NCBI GenBank assembly: GCA_050013875.1
Contig: JBEKEK010000002.1
Coordinates: 62,001 to 126,000 of the forward strand
Direction of reading: 5' to 3'
Length of the DNA stretch: 64,000 nt
From: Trebonia sp050013875
Lineage (GTDB): Bacteria > Actinomycetota > Actinomycetes > Streptosporangiales > Streptosporangiaceae
Below the pieces are notes generated by a model. It had not been told where the DNA came from, searched no databases, and saw only the letters and a list, made by a program, of their open reading frames with translations. Shown here one piece after another: positions 8,506 through 17,057 of this stretch. The position numbers were made by a program, and so were the translations under genes. Within the stretch, counting starts at the first letter, position 1. The number at the start of each line of letters is the position of its first letter.

Positions 8506-8956
8506 ATGGCGGAGAGCTCAGCCAAGCTGGCGGCCTACCGGGGCAAGCGGGACTTCGCCCGGACACCCGAGCCGTCTGGCTCGCCGGACGGCGCCGCGGA
8601 CCAAAGCGCCCCCCGGTTCGTGGTGCAGCTGCACCGTGACAGGCGGACTCACTGACGTGCACGGTCATAAACTCCGCGGTCGCCTGATCCTGGTGCGACG
8701 GGGATCCGACCGGTCAGGCAAGGAGCAGTGGCTCCTGTTGCACAAGCGCGACGAGTACGCCATCAGCGGCTGGGAGCCGGGGGACTACCCGCGATCGGTG
8801 CTCAGCGGGCGCACCAATGATGAGGTTAAGGCCGACCCAGCACGGCTATGGCGCTCAGACCTCGACGCGCTCGACAATCTCGGGCCCGCAGGCACCTGGC
8901 AGGTATTCGGCCGCCAGTTGCGCTTGACCAACCTGGACAAGTTGCTCTTCCCGTAA
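8506..8956 (+). pseudogene. Decayed LigD-type DNA ligase D 3'-phosphoesterase fragment
   Basis: The first part (ATG 8506, stop 8653-8655) encodes KLAAYRGKRDFARTPEPSG and RFVVQLHRDRR, the opening of a LigD phosphoesterase domain. After a frame change, 8648-8956 encodes GKEQWLLLHKRDEYAISGW, SVLSGRTNDEV and WRSDLDAL, followed by TWQVFGRQLRLTNLDKLLFP, which marks the end of the PE domain and the start of the polymerase/primase domain. The central catalytic PE block (HWDLRLE region) is missing and the polymerase domain stops at once. The gene has therefore suffered an internal deletion, a frameshift and 3' loss. Intact LigD works with Ku in non-homologous end joining. Confidence 0.72.
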
Positions 8957-9077
8957 CTCAGGCGCGGCCAGCCCGGCCCGGATCGGACGCCCGTCCTCGA
9001 TCACTCGCACCCTTGCCCCTCTGGGGCATATGCGGCACTATGGTGCGAATTGCAATAGATGGGGCGGGTGCTTCTCG

Positions 9078-9407
9078 ATGGACGAGGTCGGTTTCGGTCC
9101 AGCCCGCGAAGACCGCCGGCCGTCGCGCCGCCTGCGGGCGATCGCCGCCGCCGTTTCTGTGGCGGGTGCCGCCGCGGCAGGCATCGCGCTCGCCCTGACG
9201 GCGGCGGGCGCGCATCACGCGATCACCGCGCCGCCCGCCGTGCGGTCCGCGGCGCTTCCGGTACCGGTGATCCGGCCGCCGTCGGCGGTCTGCCCGCCCG
9301 GTCTGGCAAAGTGGCCGAACTTGGCCGGCCTCCCGGCGGGCCTGCGCGCCGGCGCGCTGCCGATCGTCATCGACGAGCAGTTCAGCGGCCGCTGCCCGGT
9401 GCCCTAG
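9078..9407 (+). CDS. Small hypothetical protein with one membrane segment
   Basis: The 109-residue protein has a charged, Arg-rich N-terminus (EDRRPSRRLRA), one hydrophobic segment (AVSVAGAAAAGIALALTAAGA, about residues 25-45) and a Pro-rich outer part with two cysteines near the end. It could be a membrane-anchored or secreted protein. The ATG at 9078 gives the best topology; the frame opens earlier at 9030. No family is recognised and expression is unproven. Confidence 0.45.
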   Translation: MDEVGFGPAREDRRPSRRLRAIAAAVSVAGAAAAGIALALTAAGAHHAITAPPAVRSAALPVPVIRPPSAVCPPGLAKWPNLAGLPAGLRAGALPIVIDEQFSGRCPVP

Positions 9408-9464
9408 ATGATTGATTCCAAGGGGTCGGCTTTGGGAGCGCAGGCCGTTGGGTGGCGGGTTGTG

Positions 9465-10142
9465 TCAGGTGACGAGGCGCCGTAGTTCGGTCTGGGCGCG
9501 TTCGACGAGGTTCCGGGCGGTGTGGTCGGAGACGCCGAGGTGACGGCCGATCTGGCGGAATGACCGTTCCGGCTGGTTGTCGAGGCCGTAGCGGAGGATG
9601 AGCGCGTCGGCCTGGCGCGGGTCCATGCGGGCCAGGGCGGCGCGGGCTGCGGCGGTGAAGTCCCGTGCGATGATGGCGTGCTCAGGGCTGGTGAGGGTGT
9701 AGCCGGGTGCGGGCAGTTCCTCGTCGTCCTCGGTGGCCGTGGTGCGGAGTTGCCGGTGGAGTGCCGCGACAGTCGCTGGTGAGATGCCCAGCGCGGCGGC
9801 GGCCAGGTTCAGGCTGTCGGCATTCCCGGCGAGGGCGCGGCGCAGGGCGACGGTTCGGCCGATGAGGTCGGGGGGAACTACGGCGGGGAACTCCTGCTGG
9901 GAGATGGCTCGCTGGATTTCCTTGCGTACCCAGGTGCGTGCGTAGGCCGCGAACGGCACGGCGCGAACGGGGTCGAAGCGGGACGCCGCGATCAGCAGCC
10001 CGAGGACGCCGGCCTGCCGCAGATCTGCCCGGTCGAGGTGCCAGGTGCGGTAGCGGGCGGCCTCCTGGTCGACGAGATAGCCGTGTCCGGCGACCAGGAG
10101 TTCACGCTCGGAGGCGCCCGGTCCGGCCTGGTGGCTGCTCAC
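9465..10142 (-). CDS. Sigma-70 family RNA polymerase sigma factor
   Basis: A 225-residue sigma factor. Region 2 is seen in DLRQAGVLGLLIAASRFDP and PFAAYARTWVRKEIQRAI. A region-3-like helix pair follows (LNLAAAALGISPATVAAL). Region 4 is RQADALILRYGLDNQPERSFRQIGRHLGVSDHTARNLVERAQ. The layout suits a group 3/4 alternative sigma rather than the housekeeping one. The GTG at 10142 was chosen because AGGAG lies 9 bases upstream; the frame also extends to 10247. No anti-sigma gene is adjacent, so its control and regulon are unknown. Confidence 0.85.
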   Translation of the reverse strand: MSSHQAGPGASERELLVAGHGYLVDQEAARYRTWHLDRADLRQAGVLGLLIAASRFDPVRAVPFAAYARTWVRKEIQRAISQQEFPAVVPPDLIGRTVALRRALAGNADSLNLAAAALGISPATVAALHRQLRTTATEDDEELPAPGYTLTSPEHAIIARDFTAAARAALARMDPRQADALILRYGLDNQPERSFRQIGRHLGVSDHTARNLVERAQTELRRLVT

Positions 10143-10288
10143 CGCGATGATCTCCTGGGATTCGGTGCCCGTCTTGATGCCTGTCCTGCCGATACCGGGC
10201 AGAGCACGGAATGCGAGGTTCGCATCGTGGCAGATTGCCGGTATCACCCCTGGCGACCAAGCGAAGCCCGGCTCTGGAAGGTCGATGC

Positions 10289-10744
10289 ATGCCTGATATC
10301 AGCAATGCCACCTGGTACCAGCTCAAGATCGTCCCGTACGGGGCGGTCCTGTACGTGCCCGCGGGCTGGGAGGCGCTGCCGCCCGTTCCGGCCAACGGCC
10401 CGGAGATCCTGCGGGCCACCGGCGGTCCCGGCCAGATGCTGATCGTCTTCAAGATGCCCGCCAGGGGACGCAGCGCGGCGCAGGTCGCGGACGTGGCACG
10501 GGAGAGGCTCGCGGCGCACGGCTTCGCCGACTTCACGCGTACCGAGGCCCGGTTCGCCGGACTGCCGGGAGCGGTGCTGGAGTTCGTTGCACGCGACAGC
10601 GAGGGAACCGTGACCCGCCGCACGCGGGAGTACTTTGCCGTGCGCGGGAACGCCGTCTTCGCCCTCGGCATGGGCAGCGCGGTATGGGAGGAAGACGTGC
10701 CGCTCATTGAGCGGATCGCCGGGCGATTCGAACTCGCTGAATGA
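10289..10744 (+). CDS. Small DUF1795/PsbP-like protein of unknown function
   Basis: The 151-residue protein has no signal peptide in this start version. It has a hydrophobic beta-rich middle and a C-terminus (AVFALGMGSAVWEEDVPLIERIAGRFEL) resembling the PsbP/DUF1795/LpqN type fold, in which a final helix follows a strand. GGAAGG upstream of the ATG at 10289 supports the start. It diverges from the sigma factor gene with 146 bases between starts. Function is unknown; the family assignment is tentative. Confidence 0.6.
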   Translation: MPDISNATWYQLKIVPYGAVLYVPAGWEALPPVPANGPEILRATGGPGQMLIVFKMPARGRSAAQVADVARERLAAHGFADFTRTEARFAGLPGAVLEFVARDSEGTVTRRTREYFAVRGNAVFALGMGSAVWEEDVPLIERIAGRFELAE

Positions 10745-10798
10745 CCTGATCCCCGCTGTCGGCCCGCCCCGCGGTTCGCGATCTGCATCACCGCTCAT

Positions 10799-11305
10799 CT
10801 AGCGCCCGAGCGCCCGAAGCCACTCGGCTTCGGGGACTCCGGCCTCGGCCCGGCCCGTGCGCGGGCGGGTGCGCCCAAGCGCCAGTAGGCCGACGGCGGC
10901 CAGCAGAACGCAGGCCGCGGTGAACTCGACGGCGAGCGACAGCGTCGCGTAGGGGACGGTCAGGCTCTCGGTGTACCCGAACAGCCCGACGTAGACGGAC
11001 AGGAGCAGGCCGACGGCGGTCGCGACGCCCGCCACCGCCCCGGCCGCGAGCAGCGCCAGCCAGCGGAAGGCCACGATGGCCACCCCGAGGATGATGCTGG
11101 CGATGCCCTGCACGAGGAAGAGCGGGCCGATGACGCTGATGTCGCGGTAGCCGTCTCCCCACAGCTCCAGGTGGATCACGGCGGACCAGATCAGGAAGGC
11201 CGCGCCGATCCCGGCCAGCGCGAGGACCGCCGCGCGGGTGGTCCTCGACTCCAGGCCGGCCGGCCTGCGGAGCAGGAACCGGGTTGTGCGCTCGCGGTTG
11301 AACAT
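10799..11305 (-). CDS. DUF4383-type four-helix membrane protein
   Basis: The 168-residue protein has four predicted membrane helices: LALAGIGAAFLIWSAVIHL, FLVQGIASIILGVAIVAF, LLAAGAVAGVATAVGLLLSV and AACVLLAAVGLLAL. The WGDGYRDISVIGPLFLVQG loop is typical of this actinobacterial family. It is the last gene of a likely three-gene unit with the APC permease (27-base gap) and a PF03640-type lipoprotein. Function is unknown. Confidence 0.75.
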   Translation of the reverse strand: MFNRERTTRFLLRRPAGLESRTTRAAVLALAGIGAAFLIWSAVIHLELWGDGYRDISVIGPLFLVQGIASIILGVAIVAFRWLALLAAGAVAGVATAVGLLLSVYVGLFGYTESLTVPYATLSLAVEFTAACVLLAAVGLLALGRTRPRTGRAEAGVPEAEWLRALGR

Positions 11306-11332
11306 GACGCCTCCAAGGGCATGCGCGGTAAT

Positions 11333-12580
11333 TCAGAAAGAAGAGGTCTGGATGGTCGTCCACAGACCGTAGATGGCCAGGGCGCTCGCCCCCGCCGCCA
11401 GTACCAGGGCCGGCCGCAGCCGGCCGCCCCGCCGGGCGATGAAGAGCGGGTACACGGCGAAGGTGACGAGCTGGCTGAGCCATAGCGCGAACAGCGACGG
11501 CGTAAGCAGGTCGTCGTAGATTTCGTCGGGGTTGATGAGCAGGACCGGCGCGGCGGCGACCATGATGACGCCGATGCCGACGATGACCCGGCGCAGCGGC
11601 CAGGCGGTCACTGCCACGGTCAGCCTGCTCAGCGCCAGGTACTCCACCAAGATGACGCCGGCCACGCTGACCGCCACGCCGATCCCAACGGTCACAGCGA
11701 AGCCGTGCCCGACGAACCGCTCCGCCACCGCCATGCCGGGGATCTCGTCGCGGGCCAGCGCGGGATCGGCCGCCAGCGGCGCGACGGCGGCGATGATGAC
11801 GGCGACCGTCGCCAGGTAGGCGCCGAGCAGGCCGCGCCGCGTGGTGCGGAACGCCTGCCGCAGGTTCCCGCCCAGTTCGCCGCCGAGGAAGAACGGCAGG
11901 CTGCCGCAGATGTACAGCAGCGCGGTCTGCCCGCTGGCGATGGCCAGCGACCCGGCCGGCGCGGACGCGCCGAAGCTGCCGGCCGGCGTGGCGACGTTGG
12001 CCAGGGTCACGCCGGACAGCGCCGCCGCCAGCGCGAGCTGCCCGGCCGCGAGCAGCCCGATGACCAGTATCGCGGTCCGGCGCCCGGCGATCATCACCCC
12101 GGCCAGCACGACCGGGATGACGACCTCGAGCAGCGTCTGGTACCGGCGCTCGCCCGGCAGCACGACCGGCAGCGTGTCGTAGACGATCTGCGCCGTGGTG
12201 TACACGATGTACAGCAGGTAGCTGAACGCCCAGAGGGCGGCCTGTGCCAATGCGACCCGGCGGCCCGCCGCCGCCTCGGTGAATGAGTACAGGCCGCCGG
12301 AGCTGCTGACGTGCCGCGCGTAACCGAACCAGATCGCCAGCGGGAAGCCGAACGCCGCGGCCGCCGCGACCATCGCGAGCCCCGCCGACGAAGCGGCGCC
12401 GCCGGCGATCGACGGCGCGTACAGCGCCGCGAGCGCCAGCGGCCCGCCAAGCGACGCGACCGCGACCCCGGCGAAGCCCCACTGGCCGAGCGGCCTGGCC
12501 GGCCCGGCGGGGGTTGCCCCGCCAGCGGGCCGCGCCCGGCCGGCTCCGCTGCCCGCCATCCGGGCGAGGAACGTTGTCAT
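11333..12580 (-). CDS. APC-superfamily amino acid permease
   Basis: The 415-residue protein has about 12 hydrophobic segments. Its first helix has the APC pattern (GFAGVAVASLGGPLALAALYAPS). Later segments include SSGGLYSFTEAAAGRRVALAQAALW, the usual helix 2-3 signature with GGLYSF. It should take up an amino acid or related organic cation; the substrate cannot be read from sequence. The gene starts 6 bases after the lipoprotein stop and is followed by the DUF4383 gene, so the three are probably co-transcribed. Confidence 0.85.
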   Translation of the reverse strand: MTTFLARMAGSGAGRARPAGGATPAGPARPLGQWGFAGVAVASLGGPLALAALYAPSIAGGAASSAGLAMVAAAAAFGFPLAIWFGYARHVSSSGGLYSFTEAAAGRRVALAQAALWAFSYLLYIVYTTAQIVYDTLPVVLPGERRYQTLLEVVIPVVLAGVMIAGRRTAILVIGLLAAGQLALAAALSGVTLANVATPAGSFGASAPAGSLAIASGQTALLYICGSLPFFLGGELGGNLRQAFRTTRRGLLGAYLATVAVIIAAVAPLAADPALARDEIPGMAVAERFVGHGFAVTVGIGVAVSVAGVILVEYLALSRLTVAVTAWPLRRVIVGIGVIMVAAAPVLLINPDEIYDDLLTPSLFALWLSQLVTFAVYPLFIARRGGRLRPALVLAAGASALAIYGLWTTIQTSSF

Positions 12581-12586
12581 CGAACG

Positions 12587-13243
12587 TCAGGACCAGCTGC
12601 CGCCGGCGCTGGACGACGAGGGCGAGGAGGCCGGGGCGGACGAGGCCGGGGCGGCGGGAGTCCCCGCCGACGTGCCCGCGGTGAACGAGCTCACCGCGGC
12701 GGTGACGTCGCTGCCGGTCGGTGCGACCAGCCACCACTTCGAGCCGAATCCGTCGCTGCCCTGCCCGCTGGCCGTGCCCGGGCCGGAGTCGCCGGAGAAG
12801 TAGTACAGCGGGTGCCCGTCGTAGGTCACCTGCTTACTGCCGTCCGACCGGGTGATCGTCCCCAGGTCGCTCGCCTTCGCGCCGCCCGACGCGGTCGCCG
12901 AGCCGGTGGTGGTGACCGGGGGCCAGGCCCCGGCGCACGCCCCGCTGCAGTTGGACGTGTCGCCGGTGTCCTTCGTCCACAGATACACCGCGCGACCCGA
13001 GCCGGAGACCAGGAAAGTGCCCGCCGAGGACGAGGCGGTCTCGATGACCGTGCCGCCCGACGCGCTCGCGCTGCTGCTGGAGGAGGACGCCCCGGCCGGC
13101 GAAGCGGGCGCCGCCGCCCCGGTGCTGCTGCTTGAGCCCCCGCTGGCGCACGCCGCCACCAGCAGCGTCGCGCCCAGCGCACCGCCGACACCCGCGGCCA
13201 GCTTGGTACGTCCCGACACTGCGCCGACCATGGACTTGCCCAT
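12587..13243 (-). CDS. Lipoprotein with PF03640-type secreted repeats
   Basis: The signal sequence ends in a lipobox (LLVAAC), predicting a lipid-anchored extracellular protein. A Ser/Ala-rich linker follows. Two repeats resemble the COG4315/PF03640 family: RAVYLWTKDTGDTSNCSGACAGAWPPV and the HPLYYFSGDSGPGTASGQG block followed by WWLVAPTG. A Ser/Pro-rich tail ends the protein. The ATG at 13243 has GGGAG 9 bases upstream and was preferred over 13252 and the longer frame from 13327. It heads the unit with the APC permease and DUF4383 protein. Function is unknown; electron-transfer or surface roles have been proposed for relatives. Confidence 0.82.
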   Translation of the reverse strand: MGKSMVGAVSGRTKLAAGVGGALGATLLVAACASGGSSSSTGAAAPASPAGASSSSSSASASGGTVIETASSSAGTFLVSGSGRAVYLWTKDTGDTSNCSGACAGAWPPVTTTGSATASGGAKASDLGTITRSDGSKQVTYDGHPLYYFSGDSGPGTASGQGSDGFGSKWWLVAPTGSDVTAAVSSFTAGTSAGTPAAPASSAPASSPSSSSAGGSWS

Positions 13244-13336
13244 CTTGCTCATCTCCCGTCCGGCGCGATCATCCGCGCCAGATCCGTGTGAATGCCTGTC
13301 GATACAAGTACGGGCGAAACACCGCAATGGATTGAT

Positions 13337-13350
13337 GTTGACGGGTCAAC
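13337..13350. promoter_or_regulatory. Palindrome GTTGAC-GG-GTCAAC upstream of lipoprotein gene
   Basis: A perfect 6-2-6 inverted repeat about 95 bases upstream of the lipoprotein start, in a region of lower GC. It could be a regulator site or, on either strand, supply a TTGAC -35 element. It lies between divergent genes (lipoprotein and DMT transporter). The role is inferred. Confidence 0.4.
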
Positions 13351-13514
13351 TAAATATGATCCGGGTCACTATCTGACTACGTAACGTGCTGATACGGTTG
13401 TCTCCTGTGTTCATTGGCGCGGGGAGGGGGTCGCGGATGAACGGCGGACCAAAGCCGGCCAGGCCGGGGGAACCGTGCGCCCGATGCGGATCACCCGCTA
13501 GGGACTGACCGCGC

Positions 13515-14408
13515 GTGGGGGCGATCGTCTTCGCGTTGCTGGCGGCGCTGTGCAACGCGGTCAGCGTGCTCACGCGGCACGTCGCGAGCACGGCCGACCC
13601 GGACCGCCCATCCGGGCTCCGGCTCATCGGCTACCTGCTGCGCAACCCCCGGTGGCTGGCTGGGTCGGCGGCGCAGGTGGGAGCGTTCGCGTTCCAGGCG
13701 GTCGCGCTGCAGCTCGGCCAGGTCTCGGTCGTCCAGCCGCTGCTGGTCACCGAACTGGTCATGGCGCTCGTGCTGCGGCGGGTATGGATTCACCAGGCGG
13801 TCACCGGCACCGCGTGGGCCGCGGCGGCGGCGGCCTGCGCGGGACTCGCCGTCTTCATCGTGGCGGCGGAGCCACGCGGCGGCCATTCAGGCCCGGCCAG
13901 CGGCCACTGGACGGCGGCGGTGGTGACCTGTGTCGCCGTCGTCGCCGCGCTGATCACGCTGGCTAGGTACGGCTCTCCCGCCCGCCGGGCCGCCCTCTAC
14001 GGTTCGGCCGGGGGAATCACCTGGGCGCTTGAGGCGACGTTCATCAAGTCCGCGACCAACGATCTCGCCCAGGCCGGCCTTGGCGGCCTGTTCACCCAGT
14101 GGCCGGTCTACGCGGTGGCGGTGGGAGGCGCGGCGGGCGTCATCATCGAGCAGGCCGCCCTGCAGAACGGCCCGCTCAGCGTTTCGCAGCCGCTGCTGGT
14201 GATCATCGACCCGATCGTCAGCATCGCCCTGAGCGTCTGGCTGTTCGGCGAGTATTTCGTGATCAACCCCGCCGTGCTCGCCGCGGCGGCGACCGGATTC
14301 GCCGTCATGTGCGCCGGCGTCGTGGCGCTGTCGGTTACCGCGCCGGCCACCGTCGAAGGAGACGCCGGCCTGGTGCAGAAACCCGCGACCGTTCGGGATG
14401 AATCTTGA
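13515..14408 (+). CDS. DMT-superfamily (EamA-like) transporter
   Basis: The 297-residue membrane protein has about nine or ten helices in two halves. It begins GAIVFALLAALCNAVSVLTRHVA, and VSVVQPLLVTELVMALVL and LSVSQPLLVIIDPIVSIALSVWLF form the paired signature helices of the drug/metabolite transporter superfamily. The start is GTG. Its 3' end overlaps the start of the CPA2 antiporter gene by 11 bases, so the two are likely co-expressed. The substrate is unknown. Confidence 0.82.
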   Translation: MGAIVFALLAALCNAVSVLTRHVASTADPDRPSGLRLIGYLLRNPRWLAGSAAQVGAFAFQAVALQLGQVSVVQPLLVTELVMALVLRRVWIHQAVTGTAWAAAAAACAGLAVFIVAAEPRGGHSGPASGHWTAAVVTCVAVVAALITLARYGSPARRAALYGSAGGITWALEATFIKSATNDLAQAGLGGLFTQWPVYAVAVGGAAGVIIEQAALQNGPLSVSQPLLVIIDPIVSIALSVWLFGEYFVINPAVLAAAATGFAVMCAGVVALSVTAPATVEGDAGLVQKPATVRDES

Positions 14409-15651
14409 TTCCCGTCGACTGGAGGGGGTGCGGGCGGACCGGATGGCTCCTATCTCGTTCAACAGCCTGCTGATCATCGCCGGGCTCTCGGTTCTGGTCC
14501 CTGTCGTGCTCGGGCTGCTGCCCTGGCTGCCGGTGCCCGGCGCGGTGCTCATGGTCGTCGCCGGCATCGTGGTGGGGCCGTCGGTTCTCGGCTGGGCGCG
14601 CATTGACGCGCCGGTGGAGGTCCTGAGCATCCTTGGCCTTGGCATGTTGCTGTTCCTGGCCGGGCTTGAGATCGACGTGCAGCGGCTGCGCAGCCCGCTG
14701 ACGCGGCTGGCAGGCATCGCTTTCGGGCTCTCGGCCGGCCTCGGGCTGCTCTGCGGCTTCCTGTTCTGGCTGGCCGGGGCCGGAACCCGGCCGATCCTGC
14801 TGGCCATTATCTTGATGTCGACATCGACCGGGCTGCTGCTGCCACTGCTGAAGGACGCGGGCGAGGCGGCTACCGAGTTCGGCCAGCTGATCATGACGGC
14901 CGCCGCGCTCGCGGAGATCGTCCCGATCCTGCTCCTGTCGCTGCTTTTCTCAGCGGCGGCGAAGACACCGGCCGACCAGCTGGTGTCGCTGGCGGTCTTC
15001 CTCACGCTGCTTGCCCTGATCGGGCTCGGCGTTTCCCGGGTCCGCCGCCTGCGCCGGCTTGACCGGATGCTCGACCGCCTGGAGCAGCGGAGCGGCCAGT
15101 TGCGCGTTCGCGCCGCGCTTACCCTCGCGCTGGCCTGCGGGGTGCTCGCCTACCAGTTCGGATTCGCGTCGATTCTCGGTGCGTTCGCGGCGGGCCTGCT
15201 GGTGCGGATCATCGAGGTCTCGGGCCGCGAGCCGAACAAGGAGTTCCTGACCAAGCTTGAAGGCATCGGGTTCGGCTTCCTGGTCCCCATCTTCTTCGTC
15301 AGCACGGGCGTGTCCTTCCAGCTGAAGGGGCTGGAGGCAGATCCGGGGGCGCTGGCGGAGGTGCCACTGTTCCTGCTCGCCCTGCTGGTCGTGCGGGGAG
15401 TCCCCGCGCTGCTTTACGTGCGCGCGGTCGGCCGTCGCCGGGCGGCGGCGGGCGGCCTGCTGCAGGCCACCACGCTGACGTTCGTCATCGTGGCGACGGT
15501 AATCGGGCAGGAAACGGGGAAGCTCACGTCGGCCACGTCCGCCGCCCTGGTGGCCGCCGGGTTGCTGTCGGCGGCCCTGTTCCCGGCGGCGGCGGGCCGC
15601 CTCCTCGACCGCGGCGGACGCGGTGAGCCTCACTCTTCCGGCCCGAGGTAG
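14398..15651 (+). CDS. CPA2-family cation:proton antiporter (Na+/H+ exchanger domain)
   Basis: The 417-residue membrane protein has about 12 helices. It carries the CPA2 hallmarks VVAGIVVGPSVLGW, LGLGMLLFLAGLEIDVQRLR and GAFAAGLLVRII, and a conserved FGFLVPIFFVSTGVSF helix. It should exchange K+ or Na+ for H+. No C-terminal RCK/TrkA domain is present, so regulation differs from KefB/C types. Initiation at the ATG 14398 overlaps the DMT gene; an in-frame ATG at 14443 behind GGAGGGGG is an alternative. Confidence 0.87.
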   Translation: MNLDSRRLEGVRADRMAPISFNSLLIIAGLSVLVPVVLGLLPWLPVPGAVLMVVAGIVVGPSVLGWARIDAPVEVLSILGLGMLLFLAGLEIDVQRLRSPLTRLAGIAFGLSAGLGLLCGFLFWLAGAGTRPILLAIILMSTSTGLLLPLLKDAGEAATEFGQLIMTAAALAEIVPILLLSLLFSAAAKTPADQLVSLAVFLTLLALIGLGVSRVRRLRRLDRMLDRLEQRSGQLRVRAALTLALACGVLAYQFGFASILGAFAAGLLVRIIEVSGREPNKEFLTKLEGIGFGFLVPIFFVSTGVSFQLKGLEADPGALAEVPLFLLALLVVRGVPALLYVRAVGRRRAAAGGLLQATTLTFVIVATVIGQETGKLTSATSAALVAAGLLSAALFPAAAGRLLDRGGRGEPHSSGPR

Positions 15652-17057
15652 CTCCAGGCTTGCGGGAAGCTGCCAACGCCGATCGTCCGGCAGATCTTCT
15701 GTGCGGCCATGCTGACCGCTTCGGTAAAGGTTGGGTAGGCGAGCTGGAGCTCGGCGACTTGCTCGACGCGCATGCCCGCGGCCATGCACACCGCGACGGT
15801 CTGCACGGTTTCTGCTGAGTACTCGCCGAGGACATGAGCGCCGAGAATGGCGTGGGTCTGGCGGTCGGCGATGAGCTTGCAGAAGCCGTCGGGCCGGCCG
15901 TCAGCCACCGGCCGCACCAGATCGTCGTAGCGGGCGACCCCGATGACGGTGTCGTGATCCTCCGCCGCCTGGGTCTGCGTCAGCCCGACCCTGCCGTACT
16001 CCGGATCGGTGAAGCTGCCGCTGGGTACGACGTCGTAGGCGGCCTGCACGGCCGGCCCGAGTACCGCGTTCCTCGCGGCGACGCGCCCTTCCTGCCTTGC
16101 CGTCTGGACCAGCATCGAATGGCCGTTGACGTCGCCGACGGCGTAGATGTGGCCGACGTTCGTCCGCAGGTACTCATCGACGGTGATCGCGTTCGGTTCC
16201 GCGCTTACGCCGGCCGCCTCCAGGTTCAGCTTGCTGGTGCTCGCGGGCCAGCCGACCGCGAAGAACACAGCGTCCGCGAGCGTCCGGCCCTCGGCTTGGC
16301 CGCAACGGTGATCGATGCGGATGGACTCTTCCGACCGCTGCAGACCCGTGACGAGGGTGCCCGTGGCGACGGTGATGCCCCGGCCGCGGAAGGCGCGGCC
16401 AAGCTCGGCCGATACGTCTTCGTCAGCGGCCGGGACCAGGATGGGGCCGCCCTCGAACAGCGTGACGGCAGCGCCGAGATCGGCGAAGATGGACGCGATC
16501 TGGCAGCCGGTATCCGCCCCGCCGATCACCGCCACCCTGCCCGGCAGGCTGGCCAGGGACGGGATGTCCTCGTAGGTGAGCGCCAGGCCCGCGCCGGGGA
16601 TCGGGAGACGGGCCGCGTGCCCGCCGACGGCCAGGATGATGGTGTCCGCGGTCCAGGTCCGTCCGTCGTCCGCGGCCAACGCGCGAGGCCCGGTGAAGCT
16701 GACCGGGCCGAGGTCCTCGATCAGGTCGATGCCGCGCCGGCGGATATGGCCGGCCAGGTCCTTCTTGTCGTGGGCGTAACGGGCCACCCGCTCGCTGTTG
16801 GCCAGGACGGCAGGCAGGTCGGGAACGGGCGCCGGGCCGGTCAGGCCGAAGGCGGCCCAAGAGGACCAGTCACGCGCCAGCCGGGCCGCACGTGCCAGCG
16901 TCCGCACCGGTGCCGGGCCCGAGTTGAGGCTGGTCCCGCCGACCTGGGCGGCTTCGAGCAAGGTCACCCGCGCGCCGAGTTCGCCGGCCTGCAGGGCAGC
17001 GGTGACTCCGGCCGGGCCTCCGCCGACCACCAGCACGCTGCCGCCGGTGGTGGTCAT
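15630..17057 (-). CDS. FAD/NAD(P) oxidoreductase of the disulfide-reductase fold, redox cysteines missing
   Basis: The 475-residue flavoprotein has the FAD motif VLVVGGGPAGVTAALQAGELG, the NAD(P) motif VAVIGGADTGCQIASIFADLG, the second FAD motif HIYAVGDVNG and a full dimerisation domain ending AYPTFTEAVSMAAQKI. In lipoamide and mercuric reductases the active-site motif is GGTCxxxGCxP; here it is GGTSLNSGPAP, so both cysteines are replaced (Ser43, Pro48). The C-terminal catalytic His is Tyr, although the Glu is kept. It cannot be a classical disulfide reductase; it may transfer electrons to a quinone or another acceptor. Its start overlaps the stop of the GGDEF-B12 gene by 4 bases, so translation is coupled. 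Its 3' end overlaps the convergent antiporter by 22 bases. Confidence 0.85.
   Translation of the reverse strand: MTTTGGSVLVVGGGPAGVTAALQAGELGARVTLLEAAQVGGTSLNSGPAPVRTLARAARLARDWSSWAAFGLTGPAPVPDLPAVLANSERVARYAHDKKDLAGHIRRRGIDLIEDLGPVSFTGPRALAADDGRTWTADTIILAVGGHAARLPIPGAGLALTYEDIPSLASLPGRVAVIGGADTGCQIASIFADLGAAVTLFEGGPILVPAADEDVSAELGRAFRGRGITVATGTLVTGLQRSEESIRIDHRCGQAEGRTLADAVFFAVGWPASTSKLNLEAAGVSAEPNAITVDEYLRTNVGHIYAVGDVNGHSMLVQTARQEGRVAARNAVLGPAVQAAYDVVPSGSFTDPEYGRVGLTQTQAAEDHDTVIGVARYDDLVRPVADGRPDGFCKLIADRQTHAILGAHVLGEYSAETVQTVAVCMAAGMRVEQVAELQLAYPTFTEAVSMAAQKICRTIGVGSFPQAWSYLGPEE

Noticed and set aside
10788..12737. A 649-codon minus-strand frame
   Set aside because: It overlaps the APC permease and DUF4383 genes in another frame and encodes only Arg/Gly-rich sequence.
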